64,000 bases of DNA from G020354785 sp964461435 (GTDB lineage: Bacteria; Bacteroidota; Bacteroidia; Bacteroidales; UBA10428): assembly GCA_964461435.1 (NCBI GenBank), contig CAYWUI010000013.1, forward strand, positions 1 through 64,000, given 5' to 3'. Shown here in pieces: positions 18,181 through 27,525 of the stretch (position 1 is its first letter; every line of letters begins with the position of its first letter). The position numbers were made by a program, and so were the translations under genes. The notes below the pieces were generated by a model. That model made no database searches. It was not told where the DNA came from and saw nothing but the letters and a program-made list of their open reading frames with translations.

Positions 18181-18672
18181 ATGGATAAAAAAAGCTCGGC
18201 ACCGGACAGCCTGATATTAAAAAGGATGCAGATAATGTGCAGTAAGCAGGAAAGATGCACAAATGACATCAGGAAAAAACTTGCTGAATTTAATCTTTCA
18301 GAACAGGAAAAGGATAGCATTATAAGTGCGCTGACAAAGGACAACTTTATTAATGATGAGCGGTATGCCTTATCCTTTGTTCATGATAAATTAAGATTTA
18401 ACAAGTGGGGTAAAATTAAGATAAAATACGAGTTGAAGCATAAGGGTATAAGTAATGAACACATTTCCAAAGCATTGGAGAGTATTGACAGTTCTGACTA
18501 CAGGCGTATACTGGAAACAGAATTAATGAAGAAATTAAGAAAGCCGGGATCACCAGGTAAACTGGCATTAAAAAGCAAGCTTTTGCGTTTCGGGCAGTCC
18601 AAAGGTTTTGAAACAGAGCTTATATTTAGTATAATTGACGAGATATTAAATAAAAAAAATAGTGATAACTAA
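18181..18672 (+). CDS. recX: Regulatory protein RecX
   Basis: RecX-family modulator of RecA filaments, 163 residues. The three-helix repeat architecture is visible: MCSKQERCTNDIRKKLAEF, DNFINDERYALSFVHDKLRFNKWG (the FIDDxRYA-like family signature) and IKYELKHKGIS. It lies 33 bp after prmC and 68 bp before prfB on the same strand. recA itself is not nearby, as often in Bacteroidota. Length and motifs are ordinary. Confidence 0.92.
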   Translation: MDKKSSAPDSLILKRMQIMCSKQERCTNDIRKKLAEFNLSEQEKDSIISALTKDNFINDERYALSFVHDKLRFNKWGKIKIKYELKHKGISNEHISKALESIDSSDYRRILETELMKKLRKPGSPGKLALKSKLLRFGQSKGFETELIFSIIDEILNKKNSDN

Positions 18673-18740
18673 CATATTTAAATAGGTGCCATACAGGAAA
18701 AATTAATAATTTTGATGACCTGGAAATTAATATTATAATT

Positions 18741-19848
18741 ATGATAACACTTGAACAGATCAAAGAATTACCAGAGCGCACCGATGCGCTGAGGAGGTAT
18801 CTTTGACATTGACACGAAAATAGAAGCTGTTCGTAAGGAAGAGGAGAAAACGAATAAAACGGATTTCTGGAATGACCCTAAGGAGGCAGAGAAACAGCTA
18901 AAACTCATATCTTCTATCAAAGCATGGACTGATGCTTATAACGAAGTGAAGAGTAACACCGATGATTTGATGGTCTTATTCGATTTTTATAACGAGGGCG
19001 AAGCCACAGAAAAAGATGTTGAAGAACAATATTACAAAACATTGCAGCTGGTCGAAGATCTTGAATTTAAAAATATGCTGAGGGATGAAGAGGATGAGTT
19101 TGGAGCAATATTGAAAATTAATGCCGGTGCAGGTGGCACGGAAAGTCAGGATTGGGCTGAAATGCTGATGAGGATGTATATAAGATGGGGTGAACGAAAC
19201 AGTTACAATGTAAGGGAAGCGAGTTATCTTCAGGGTGACGATGCAGGAATAAAATCAGTTACCCTTGAATTTACGGGAGACTTTGCTTATGGCTATCTTA
19301 AGTCTGAAAGCGGTGTGCACAGGCTTGTAAGACTTTCGCCCTTTGATGCCAACAACCGGAGACATACTTCTTTTGCTTCCGTATTTGTATCACCGATAGT
19401 TGATGACTCTATTGAAATAATTGTTAATCCTGCCGATCTGGAGTGGGATACTTTTCGTTCAAGCGGTGCAGGAGGACAACATGTTAATAAAGTTGAAACA
19501 GGTGTACGCGTTAAACATCTGCCAAGCGGTATTATAGTGGAAAATACCGAATCACGTTCACAGATAAAAAACAGGGAGAACGCAATGCGCATTTTAAAAT
19601 CGCATTTGTATGAAATTGAACTGAGGAAAAAGAAAGAAAAGCAGGCCAAACTTGATGGCAAGAAGAAAAAGATTGAATGGGGATCGCAAATAAGAAATTA
19701 CGTTATGCATCCCTATAAACTTGTTAAGGATCTACGTACAGACTATGAAACTTCGAATGTCCAGGCAGTACTGGATGGCGATTTGAATGATTTTATAAAG
19801 TCTTATCTGATGCAATATGGAGGAGGCAATGATAAAAGTATACCATAA
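18741..19848 (+). CDS. prfB: Peptide chain release factor 2, with programmed +1 frameshift
   Basis: RF2 recognises UGA and UAA stop codons. Translation starts at ATG 18741, reads 21 codons to an in-frame TGA at 18804-18806, and must shift +1 to continue to 19848, giving about 368 residues. The sequence at the shift, AGGAGG-TAT-CTT-TGA-C, is the known autoregulatory RF2 site: low RF2 slows UGA reading and favours the shift. After the shift the protein reads DIDTKIEAVRKEEEK, which continues the RF2 N-terminus. The stop-recognition motif SPF (LSPFDANNRRHTSF) and the catalytic GGQ (SGAGGQHVNKVETG) are present. The 3' end overlaps the next gene by 20 nt. Not a pseudogene. Confidence 0.97.
18792..18807 (+). 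promoter_or_regulatory. RF2 programmed +1 frameshift site
   Basis: AGGAGG (18792-18797) acts as an internal Shine-Dalgarno three bases before the slippery CTT (18801-18803), followed by TGA and C (18804-18807). Order and spacing equal those of the well-studied enterobacterial prfB site. Reading resumes at GAC 18805. Confidence 0.95.
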
Positions 19849-20170
19849 CCCAAAATGCAGAAAAAGCCGTGAAGGGCTCAAATATTTGCAGGATAAAGGA
19901 GTTGATTTCAAAGTTGTGAATTATATTAAAGACGGGATAACAGAAAAGGAACTATCGGAGATAGTCCTGAAATTGAATGTTAAGCCTGCTGATATTGTGC
20001 GTAAGCAGGAAGATATATACAGAAAGGAGCTTAAAGGCAAAAAATTTACTGATTCCGAATGGATAAAAATTCTGGTTGAAAATCCGAGGCTGTTGCAGCG
20101 GCCTATTGTAATAGCCAGGCATAAGGCAGTTATTGCTCAACCCCCTGAAAAGGCGGATGAGCTATTATGA
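19829..20170 (+). CDS. ArsC/Spx-family thioredoxin-fold protein (arsenate reductase-like)
   Basis: A 113-residue protein of the ArsC/YffB/Spx family. The start is set at ATG 19829, preceded by GGAGGAG at the right distance; an earlier ATG at 19817 would add four residues. This puts the start inside the last codons of prfB, suggesting translational coupling. The redox Cys10 lies in HNPKCRKS. Two of the three arginines that bind arsenate in E. coli ArsC have counterparts (IVRKQE and LQRPIV), but the third (Arg107) is Gln in IAQPPEKADELL. Arsenate reduction is therefore doubtful; a glutathione- or thioredoxin-dependent reductase of unknown substrate is as likely. No ars operon genes are nearby. 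Confidence 0.8.
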   Translation: MIKVYHNPKCRKSREGLKYLQDKGVDFKVVNYIKDGITEKELSEIVLKLNVKPADIVRKQEDIYRKELKGKKFTDSEWIKILVENPRLLQRPIVIARHKAVIAQPPEKADELL

Positions 20171-20220
20171 AATTCAGATTCAGTCCTATTTAGCAGTCAA
20201 TAATTTAAATAGTTCATGCT

Positions 20221-21606
20221 ATGCAATATAGAATTGAAAAAGACATTATGGGGGAAGTGAGGGTCCCTGCTGATAAATACTGGGGAGCTCAAACCCAGCG
20301 ATCAAAAGACAACTTTAAAATTGGACAGGAAGCTTCAATGCCTCTTGAAATTATGAGGGCTTTCGGGTACCTGAAAAAAGCCGCCGCCTTTGCTAATCAT
20401 AAGCTGGGTGTTTTATCAGAGAAAAAAAGAGATCTGATATCACTTGTCTGCGATGAAATAGTTGAAGGGAAACTCGACGATCAGTTTCCCCTGGTGATAT
20501 GGCAGACAGGGTCGGGGACCCAGACAAATATGAATGTGAACGAAGTAATTTCCAACAGGGCACATGTTTTGAACGGTGGTAAGCTCGGTGAAGGAGTGAA
20601 TACTATCCATCCTAATGATGACATTAACAAAAGCCAGTCATCCAATGATACTTTTCCTACGGCCATGCATATCGCAGCCTATAAAATGCTTACGGAAATT
20701 ACAATTCCCGGCGTTATGCACCTTAAGGAAGGATTGGCCGCTCTGGCAGATAAAATGGGGAATATAGTGAAAACAGGACGTACTCACTGTATGGATGCGA
20801 CGCCATTAACCCTGGGGCAGGAGTTTTCAGGTTATGTGTCACAGCTTGAACATGGGTTAAAAGCGCTTGATAATACCCTTGAACATCTTTCAGAATTAGC
20901 CCTCGGAGGAACATCGGTTGGAACCGGATTAAATGCCCCTGCTGGATATGATATTGAGGCAGCAAAGCATATAGCAGATTTAACTGGACTACCTTTTAAA
21001 ACAGCGTCAAATAAGTTCGAGTCACTTGCAGCACATGATGCTATTGTTGAGGCCCATTCAGCATTAAAGCAACTGGCAGTAAGTATAATGAAAATAGCCA
21101 ATGATATTAGATTGATGGCTTCCGGCCCCCGCTCAGGAATCGGAGAACTAATAATCCCTGCAAATGAACCCGGTTCGTCTATAATGCCCGGTAAAGTAAA
21201 TCCCACACAAGTTGAAGCAATCACAATGGTTTGTGCGCAGATTATGGGAAATGATGTTACCATATCAATAGCTGGCAGTAACGGGCATTTTGAATTAAAT
21301 GTTTTTAAGACTGTTATGATAGCAAATTTCCTGCAATCGGCCAGATTGCTTGGCGATGCCTGTGTTTCTTTTGCAGATAAATGCGTTGCCGGCATAAAAC
21401 CCGATGAACCAAGGATAAGAGAACTCCTTCAACAGTCATTGATGCTGGTGACGTCATTAAATCCACATATAGGTTATGAAAATGCAGCAAAGATCGCAAG
21501 GAAGGCTTATAAGGAAAATATAACATTAAAACAGGCAGCCGTGGAGCTGGGACTTGTCAGTGACAAGGATTTTGATAAATGGGTAGATCCGATGAAGATG
21601 ATATGA
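20221..21606 (+). CDS. fumC: Fumarate hydratase class II
   Basis: Iron-independent fumarase of the citric acid cycle, interconverting fumarate and malate. The 461-residue protein starts RIEKDIMGEVRVPADKYWGAQT and carries TGSGTQTNMNVNEVISNRA, the SSNDTFPTAMH segment, GRTHCMDATPLTLGQ and the superfamily signature GSSIMPGKVNP. All are intact. It is followed 42 bp later by the methylmalonyl-CoA mutase genes; both act on C4-dicarboxylate/propionate metabolism (fumarate to succinate to propionate or back), so co-location is metabolically sensible, though co-transcription is only inferred. Confidence 0.98.
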   Translation: MQYRIEKDIMGEVRVPADKYWGAQTQRSKDNFKIGQEASMPLEIMRAFGYLKKAAAFANHKLGVLSEKKRDLISLVCDEIVEGKLDDQFPLVIWQTGSGTQTNMNVNEVISNRAHVLNGGKLGEGVNTIHPNDDINKSQSSNDTFPTAMHIAAYKMLTEITIPGVMHLKEGLAALADKMGNIVKTGRTHCMDATPLTLGQEFSGYVSQLEHGLKALDNTLEHLSELALGGTSVGTGLNAPAGYDIEAAKHIADLTGLPFKTASNKFESLAAHDAIVEAHSALKQLAVSIMKIANDIRLMASGPRSGIGELIIPANEPGSSIMPGKVNPTQVEAITMVCAQIMGNDVTISIAGSNGHFELNVFKTVMIANFLQSARLLGDACVSFADKCVAGIKPDEPRIRELLQQSLMLVTSLNPHIGYENAAKIARKAYKENITLKQAAVELGLVSDKDFDKWVDPMKMI

Positions 21607-21648
21607 TTTCTATTATAAATGTCCGGATAACTATAATATGCAAGTAAT

Positions 21649-23511
21649 ATGAAAGAAGAGCTGTTTGCAGAATTTCCCCCGACACCCACTGACGTTTGGG
21701 AATCGCAAATTAGAGCCGATTTAAAAGGTGCGGATTATTGCAAAAAACTCATATGGAAAACTATTGAAGGTATTGATATAAAGCCATTTTACAGGTCAGA
21801 AAATATTAATGACCTTAAATATCCGGATAGTTATCCGGCTGATTTTCCATATGTCAGAGGCGCGTTTTTAAATAATAACTGGGACATCAGGCAGAATATT
21901 GTCGCTGACGATTTTGAAGAAGCAAATAAAAAGGCCCTGTATCTTATTAATAACGGAGTAAATTCAATTGGTTTTGATTTAAAAGGGAAAGAGAAAATGG
22001 ACAGGGATGAATTCGGGCATCTCGTTAAACATTTGGATATTGAATCAGTTTCTTTAAACTTTATAATCGGCAGGCGGGCTTCAATAATAACTGAATATCT
22101 GGATCATATAATAAAATCCGGAAGGATTAAGCCGGGTAAAATACGGGCCTCTGTGGATTATGATCCGCTGGGGGAACTTACGGTTAAAGGTATGTTTTAC
22201 AAAAGTGAAAAGGAAGATTTTATTATTGCCCGGTCACTTCTTGACTTTGCGCAGTCAAATTTCCCCGGATTAAGGGTTATCCCGGTTAACGGTATAATTT
22301 TTCGCAATGCAGGGGCATCAATTGTTGAGGAGCTCGGATTTAGCCTGGCCATGGGCAGCGAGTATTTATCAAAACTATCTGAATCAGGACTTGTCGTCGA
22401 CAAGATAGCCAGGCATTTACAGTTCAACTTTGGTGTAGGGTCAAATTATTTTATGGAAATTGCCAAACTGAGGGCGGCAAGATTATTATGGTCAAAGATT
22501 GTGGAAGCATATGGAGCAACGGGCAGTGAAACGGCCAAAGCTTATATTCATTCCGAGACTTCAAAATGGAATAAAACAATATATGATCCCTACACAAATA
22601 TTTTGAGGGCAACCACCGAATCAATGTCTGCAATAATCGGCGGCACAAACTCTTTGCTCGTTAATCCCCACGATTATATTTACAGGAAACCAGCGGAGTT
22701 TTCAGAACGAATAGCCCGAAATATCCAGCATATCCTCATGGAAGAGTCCTGTTTTAATAAAGTGGCTGACCCTTCAGCAGGTTCATACTATATTGAGAAT
22801 CTTACGGATATGGTTGCCGAAAAAGCATGGAGTATCTTTTTGGCTGTTGAAGATATGGGAGGCTATATTAAGTCATTGGAAAAAGGATATGTCCAATCGG
22901 TTATTAAGAATACGGTTGCACGGCGAAGGGATAATATTAGCAGGGGAGAAGAAGTATTACTGGGGACCAACAGGTTCCCGAATTTTAATGAATCGGTTAA
23001 GAAAGAAATAGAAATGCCAATAGCGTTTCCACGGGATATAAAAAAAGAAGAGACCGGGAAAGTTAAGCCTCTTAAAACAGGGAGGGGCGCTGAACAATTT
23101 GAAAAACTGCGGTTCAAGGTTGAGAATAATATAAGACCCGCGGTATTTATGCTGACCTATGGGGATGTAGCTTCAAGAAGGGCCAGAGCAATATTCGCAT
23201 GTAATTTCTTTGCCTGTGGGGGCTATGAAGTTATTGACAATTTAGGGTTTGCTTCTGTTGCTGAAGGGATACGGGAAGCCATTAGCAGTAAGGCACGTAT
23301 TGTTGTTGTCTGCAGTTCTGATAATGAATATGCCGCTATTGTCCCTGATATTTATAAAAAGTTAAGAAACAGAGCATTGATAGTAGTTGCCGGATTACCT
23401 GACAGTATATATAAACTAAGGGAAAAAGGAATTGAGCATTTTATTCATAGCAGGATGAATATGCTTGAGGAATTGAAGAAGTACCATAACTTATTAAATA
23501 TTAGTGATTAA
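21649..23511 (+). CDS. mutA: Methylmalonyl-CoA mutase, small (beta) subunit
   Basis: Non-catalytic partner of MutB in the heterodimeric B12-dependent enzyme interconverting succinyl-CoA and methylmalonyl-CoA. At 620 residues it has a mutase TIM-barrel-like region (blocks such as HLQFNFGVGSNYFMEIAKLR and DPYTNILRATTESMSAIIGG) and a C-terminal cobalamin-binding-like fold (MLTYGDVASRRARAIFACNF) in which the DxHxxG cobalt-ligating motif is missing, as is normal for this subunit. mutB follows after 16 bp. In anaerobic Bacteroidota the pair commonly serves propionate formation from succinate; the direction here is inference. Confidence 0.95.
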   Translation: MKEELFAEFPPTPTDVWESQIRADLKGADYCKKLIWKTIEGIDIKPFYRSENINDLKYPDSYPADFPYVRGAFLNNNWDIRQNIVADDFEEANKKALYLINNGVNSIGFDLKGKEKMDRDEFGHLVKHLDIESVSLNFIIGRRASIITEYLDHIIKSGRIKPGKIRASVDYDPLGELTVKGMFYKSEKEDFIIARSLLDFAQSNFPGLRVIPVNGIIFRNAGASIVEELGFSLAMGSEYLSKLSESGLVVDKIARHLQFNFGVGSNYFMEIAKLRAARLLWSKIVEAYGATGSETAKAYIHSETSKWNKTIYDPYTNILRATTESMSAIIGGTNSLLVNPHDYIYRKPAEFSERIARNIQHILMEESCFNKVADPSAGSYYIENLTDMVAEKAWSIFLAVEDMGGYIKSLEKGYVQSVIKNTVARRRDNISRGEEVLLGTNRFPNFNESVKKEIEMPIAFPRDIKKEETGKVKPLKTGRGAEQFEKLRFKVENNIRPAVFMLTYGDVASRRARAIFACNFFACGGYEVIDNLGFASVAEGIREAISSKARIVVVCSSDNEYAAIVPDIYKKLRNRALIVVAGLPDSIYKLREKGIEHFIHSRMNMLEELKKYHNLLNISD

Positions 23512-23527
23512 CAAGATATATTAAAAT

Positions 23528-25678
23528 ATGCATCCGGATTTCAGGAATATAGACTTCAGACGGCAAAGGGAAGCCGTGATATCATCATCTGACTGGGAGA
23601 AGAAGAATAATATCAGGGAAAACTGGACAACTCTTGAGCAAATTCCGGTAAAGCCTGTATATACGAGGGAAGATTTATCAGAACTAAAACACCTGGACTA
23701 TGCTGCAGGTGTACCGCCCTTTCTGCGGGGCCCCTATTCGACTATGTATATTATACGGCCATGGACAATAAGACAATATGCCGGTTTTTCCACAGCCGAG
23801 GAGTCCAACGCATTTTACAGGAGAAATCTGGCATCCGGACAAAAAGGATTGTCTGTTGCCTTCGATCTGCCCACACACAGGGGATATGATTCAGATCACG
23901 AAAGGGTTGTGGGCGATGTTGGCAAGGCGGGGGTAGCAGTTGACTCTGTTATTGATATGAAAATTCTTTTTGACCAGATACCTTTAAATAAAATGTCGGT
24001 ATCCATGACCATGAACGGTGCAGTATTACCTGTCATGGCATTCTATATCGTGACTGCCCTGGAGCAGGGTGTTAGCCTTGATGAATTAAGCGGTACAATG
24101 CAGAATGATATACTTAAGGAGTTTATGGTCAGAAATACATATATATATCCTCCTGAAGGTTCAATGAGGATAGTTGCGGATATTTTCAGGTATGCATCTC
24201 AGAACATGCCAAAATTTAATTATATAAGTATATCGGGGTATCATATGCAGGAAGCAGGGGCACCGGCAGATATTGAGTTAGCCTATACCCTGGCAAACGG
24301 ACTGGAATATCTGCGCACAGGTATCAAAGCCGGATTGGATATTGATTCATTTGCCCCCAGAATTTCATTTTTCTGGGCTATAGGGATGAATCATTTCATG
24401 GAGATTGCTAAGTTGCGGGCTGCCAGGCTTTTATGGGCGAAGATCGTAAAGCAGTTTGAACCGGCAAATTCCAGGTCCCTGGTTCTGAGGACCCACTGCC
24501 AGACATCGGGATGGAGCCTCACAGAGCAGGATCCTTATAATAATATTGCACGTACCTGCATTGAAGCTATGGCAGCCGCTTTGGGCCATACCCAGTCACT
24601 TCATACCAATGCCCTGGATGAGGCTATAGCTTTGCCTACCGATTTTTCTGCACGTATTGCAAGAAATACACAGATATTTTTGCAGGAAGAGACAGGTATC
24701 ACGAAGAATGTTGATCCCTGGGGAGGTTCATATTATCTTGAATCACTTACACATAAGCTGGTGCACAGGTCATGGGGTCATATACAGGAAATTGAAGAAT
24801 TCGGGGGCATGGTTAAAGCAATAGAAGCAGGCATCCCCAAGATGCGTATTGAGGAAGCTGCTGCCCAAAGGCAGGCAAGGATTGATTCAGGCATAGATAC
24901 TATAGTAGGAGTTAATAAGTACAGACTTGATACAACTGAACCTATGGAAATTCTCGAGGTTGATAATTCTGCAGTAAGAAAAATACAGGCCAGCAGGCTT
25001 GAGAAGTTAAAGAAGAAGAGAAATAATGACGCTGTAAAGTCAGCTTTGAATAAAATTACCGAAGCCGCTGCAACAGGGAAAGGAAATCTGCTGGAACTTT
25101 CAGTTGATGCCGCAAAAAGCAGGGCTACACTTGGAGAAATTTCATATGCCGTTGAAAAGGTCTTTGGCAGGTATAAACCGGTCATACACTCTATATCGGG
25201 AGTGTATTCCGAAGTGTCGGCAAATGATGAAAATTATAAGAAATCATGCAGGTTATGTGAAATATTTGCACAAAAAGAAGGGAGGCAACCCAGAATTATG
25301 GTAGCAAAGATGGGGCAGGACGGGCATGACAGGGGTGCAAAAGTTATTTCTACGGGCTTTGCAGATATAGGCTTTGATGTAGATATAGGCCCCTTATTTC
25401 AAACCCCTGCTGAAACGGCCCGCCAGGCTGTGGAAAATGATGTTCATGTACTTGGTATTTCGAGCCTGGCAGCAGGACATAAAGTCCTGGTACCCCAGCT
25501 GATCAAAGAACTTAAAAGACTCGACAGAGAAGATATAATGGTGGTTGTTGGCGGAGTTATTCCCCCTCAGGACTATGAATTTTTGTATAGTTCGGGAGTA
25601 ATCGGTATTTTTGGCCCGGGGACACCTGTAACTGAAACGGCAAGAAAAATTCTGGAAATACTGGTTGGTGAAAATTAG
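23528..25678 (+). CDS. mutB: Methylmalonyl-CoA mutase, large (alpha) subunit
   Basis: Catalytic subunit, 716 residues. The barrel domain contains YAGFSTAEESNAFYRRNLA, GLSVAFDLPTHRGYDSDH and the active-site block RTHCQTSGWSLTEQDPYNN. The C-terminal cobalamin domain (~585-716) has the full base-off B12 motif DGHDRGAK, with the lower-axial-ligand His, followed by GISSLAAGHK and VVVGGVIPPQDY. It is complete and should be active. The preceding mutA is 16 bp away. No meaB-type chaperone, epimerase or carboxylase genes follow in this window; the next gene is an unrelated small membrane protein. Confidence 0.98.
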   Translation: MHPDFRNIDFRRQREAVISSSDWEKKNNIRENWTTLEQIPVKPVYTREDLSELKHLDYAAGVPPFLRGPYSTMYIIRPWTIRQYAGFSTAEESNAFYRRNLASGQKGLSVAFDLPTHRGYDSDHERVVGDVGKAGVAVDSVIDMKILFDQIPLNKMSVSMTMNGAVLPVMAFYIVTALEQGVSLDELSGTMQNDILKEFMVRNTYIYPPEGSMRIVADIFRYASQNMPKFNYISISGYHMQEAGAPADIELAYTLANGLEYLRTGIKAGLDIDSFAPRISFFWAIGMNHFMEIAKLRAARLLWAKIVKQFEPANSRSLVLRTHCQTSGWSLTEQDPYNNIARTCIEAMAAALGHTQSLHTNALDEAIALPTDFSARIARNTQIFLQEETGITKNVDPWGGSYYLESLTHKLVHRSWGHIQEIEEFGGMVKAIEAGIPKMRIEEAAAQRQARIDSGIDTIVGVNKYRLDTTEPMEILEVDNSAVRKIQASRLEKLKKKRNNDAVKSALNKITEAAATGKGNLLELSVDAAKSRATLGEISYAVEKVFGRYKPVIHSISGVYSEVSANDENYKKSCRLCEIFAQKEGRQPRIMVAKMGQDGHDRGAKVISTGFADIGFDVDIGPLFQTPAETARQAVENDVHVLGISSLAAGHKVLVPQLIKELKRLDREDIMVVVGGVIPPQDYEFLYSSGVIGIFGPGTPVTETARKILEILVGEN

Positions 25679-25711
25679 CGCTTATTATTTTTAATATAAA
25701 AACAATTTTTT

Positions 25712-26200
25712 ATGGACAAACAAATTACAACAGCAGGCCAGGGCCTTGGTATTGCCGGTCTTGTGCTGGGAATTCTGGCAATTCCCCTTGCAATTGTTCC
25801 ATGCACATTCATTATAGCTTTAATATTTGGTATAACAGGAATAGTATTGAGCTCCATTGCTTTATCGCAGGCAGGCAAAAAAAATGGAGCAAAGGGATTA
25901 ATTATTGCGGCACTTGTGTGCTCCATCCTGGGAACTACTATTGCAGCTCTCTGGGGATTCACAATTAGCAGGGGAGCCAGGATGGCCAGGATGATCATGA
26001 GGGATGAATTTCATGGTAACCTGGATAAGGAGTTTGAAAAAGCATTCAAAAGCTTCGGCAAGGAAATGGAAGAAGCATTTGAAAATCTTGAGGAGGATCT
26101 GGAAAAGAATAAAGAGACAGATATTGAAGATACACTAACAGGAATAGAGAAGGAGCCGGATGATAAAAATAAGGACCTTCCCGGGGAAGAGCAAAAGTAG
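25712..26200 (+). CDS. DUF4190-type small membrane protein
   Basis: A 162-residue inner-membrane protein. Two long hydrophobic segments (about residues 12-50, GLGIAGLVLGILAIPLAIV..., and 60-88) joined by a short loop with SQAGKKNGAKG are typical of DUF4190. The C-terminal ~65 residues are strongly acidic and helical (repeated FEKAFKSFGKEMEEAFENLEED, here broken by position ~108-130) and should lie in the cytoplasm. Function is unknown. The following gene is a DUF2752-like membrane protein, and these two families are often neighbours in Bacteroidota as I recall, so they may work together. Confidence 0.75.
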   Translation: MDKQITTAGQGLGIAGLVLGILAIPLAIVPCTFIIALIFGITGIVLSSIALSQAGKKNGAKGLIIAALVCSILGTTIAALWGFTISRGARMARMIMRDEFHGNLDKEFEKAFKSFGKEMEEAFENLEEDLEKNKETDIEDTLTGIEKEPDDKNKDLPGEEQK

Positions 26201-26239
26201 AAACCGGGGAAATCCTGCAGCAATATTTTAAGGAATCCA

Positions 26240-26674
26240 TTGAAGAGGTTTTTGAAAATACCTGGCTTTTTTAACAAAGCTTATATTAAGATAAATCTGA
26301 TATTTGGAGTATTTCTCATGCTCTTTTTTGTTTATTCATTAAGTTTTTCAGCCAGGGCTCATAATCATCCCATACCTTCATTTTATACCAAAATAACCGG
26401 TAAAGAATCGATTTCATCGGGATTATCAAGAAGCTTTTCAGAAATCATCAGGGGCAATTTCAAAAGGGCAAAAGAATATAATATTTATGGTCTGAGGGTA
26501 TTTTTATTTTTTGCTGTACAGTTTTTTCTGAGATTCCTGTTCTCTTATCTTTACGCATATGAATGTGTGGCACGTAATTTTATTGTTATATCTGATTCTG
26601 TAATAAGCATTATACTTTTTATTGTTTGTTTCTGGCCCTTTGCAGTAAGCCTGATATTGACAACCTGTAATTAG
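26240..26674 (+). CDS. DUF2752-like membrane protein lacking the usual cysteines
   Basis: A 144-residue protein with hydrophobic segments at about 18-36, 83-105 and 118-142. The central block SGLSRSFSEIIRGNFKRAKE followed by YNIYGLRVFLFF matches the layout of DUF2752 (usually CPxCGxTRxFxxxxxGdfxxAxxyNPxG), but the two conserved cysteines are replaced (here ESISSGLSRSF). It starts with TTG at 26240, with AAGGA five bases upstream; no ATG is available in a better place. It follows the DUF4190 protein and ends by overlapping the convergent MBL-hydrolase gene by 4 bp. Function is unknown; family assignment is moderately sure. Confidence 0.6.
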   Translation: MKRFLKIPGFFNKAYIKINLIFGVFLMLFFVYSLSFSARAHNHPIPSFYTKITGKESISSGLSRSFSEIIRGNFKRAKEYNIYGLRVFLFFAVQFFLRFLFSYLYAYECVARNFIVISDSVISIILFIVCFWPFAVSLILTTCN

Positions 26675-27516
26675 TATGACAGAAATTCATTTAACGTAAA
26701 GCATTTGCCAACACGGATCCCCTTTTCTGTCATCATAAGATTACAGCATTCGACATTAATGTCATGCTCAAAGAATAAGGTATAATTATTTTTTAAGGCT
26801 TCCTCAAGGAATTCTTTCTTTTCATTAAAAGCTGCCAGGGGTTTTGTATCATATGCACAGATCCATGACAGCGGAATATGTGCAGATGTAGGAATTAAAT
26901 CTCCTGTGAACACCAGTGTTTTATTATTATATCTGACAAAGGGGATGATCTGACCGTCAGTATGCCCGTTAAATATTCTGAGTTTCACACAGGGAACGAG
27001 TTCAAAATTCTTGTCAATGAATTCAAGCTGGCCATTTGTTTTTACGGGAACAAAATTTTCCTGCAGGAATGAAGATTTTTCTCTTTGATTCGGATTAAGG
27101 GCCCACTCCCACTGCTGCCTGCTTACCCAATAGCGGGCATTTTTAAAAGCAGGGACAGGCACATTATCTTCATTATATTCAACTCCCCCGCCGCAATGAT
27201 CGAAGTGAAGGTGGGTTAAAACGACATCGGTAATGCCATCGAAAGCAACACCGGCTTTTCCCAGGGAGCCTTTTAGTGTATCTGTCCCGTTAAGGTAGTA
27301 GTACCTGAAAAATTTATCATCCTGCTTGCTGCCTATACCGGCGTCAATAAGAATTTTCCTGTCTTCAGCAATAATCAGCATGCATCTCATTGAAAGGTTG
27401 CAAAGATTTTTTTCATTGGCAGGATATTTTTCGGCCCAAAGAGATTTTGGTATAACCCCAAAAAGTGCACCTCCATCGAGCATAAGGTTCCCGGTTTCAA
27501 TTTTATAGAGTCTCAT
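26671..27516 (-). CDS. Metallo-beta-lactamase-fold hydrolase
   Basis: A 281-residue cytoplasmic hydrolase of the MBL superfamily. The binuclear zinc ligands are visible: HLHFDH in VLTHLHFDHCGGG, a His in IFNGHTDGQIIPF, Asp in LVFTGDLIPTSAHIP and a C-terminal His in LFFEHDINVE. The overall pattern resembles the AHL-lactonase/glyoxalase II-like group, but the substrate cannot be deduced. It is convergent with the DUF2752-like gene (4-bp overlap of the ends) and 9 bp downstream of hflX on the same strand, so it is probably the last gene of an hflX transcript. Confidence 0.88.
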   Translation of the reverse strand: MRLYKIETGNLMLDGGALFGVIPKSLWAEKYPANEKNLCNLSMRCMLIIAEDRKILIDAGIGSKQDDKFFRYYYLNGTDTLKGSLGKAGVAFDGITDVVLTHLHFDHCGGGVEYNEDNVPVPAFKNARYWVSRQQWEWALNPNQREKSSFLQENFVPVKTNGQLEFIDKNFELVPCVKLRIFNGHTDGQIIPFVRYNNKTLVFTGDLIPTSAHIPLSWICAYDTKPLAAFNEKKEFLEEALKNNYTLFFEHDINVECCNLMMTEKGIRVGKCFTLNEFLSY

Positions 27517-27525
27517 TTTGGTATG

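Noticed and set aside
18741..18806. Early in-frame stop in prfB as a sign of a pseudogene
   Set aside because: The context AGGAGG-TAT-CTT-TGA-C is the known programmed frameshift site, and the downstream frame is intact to the end.
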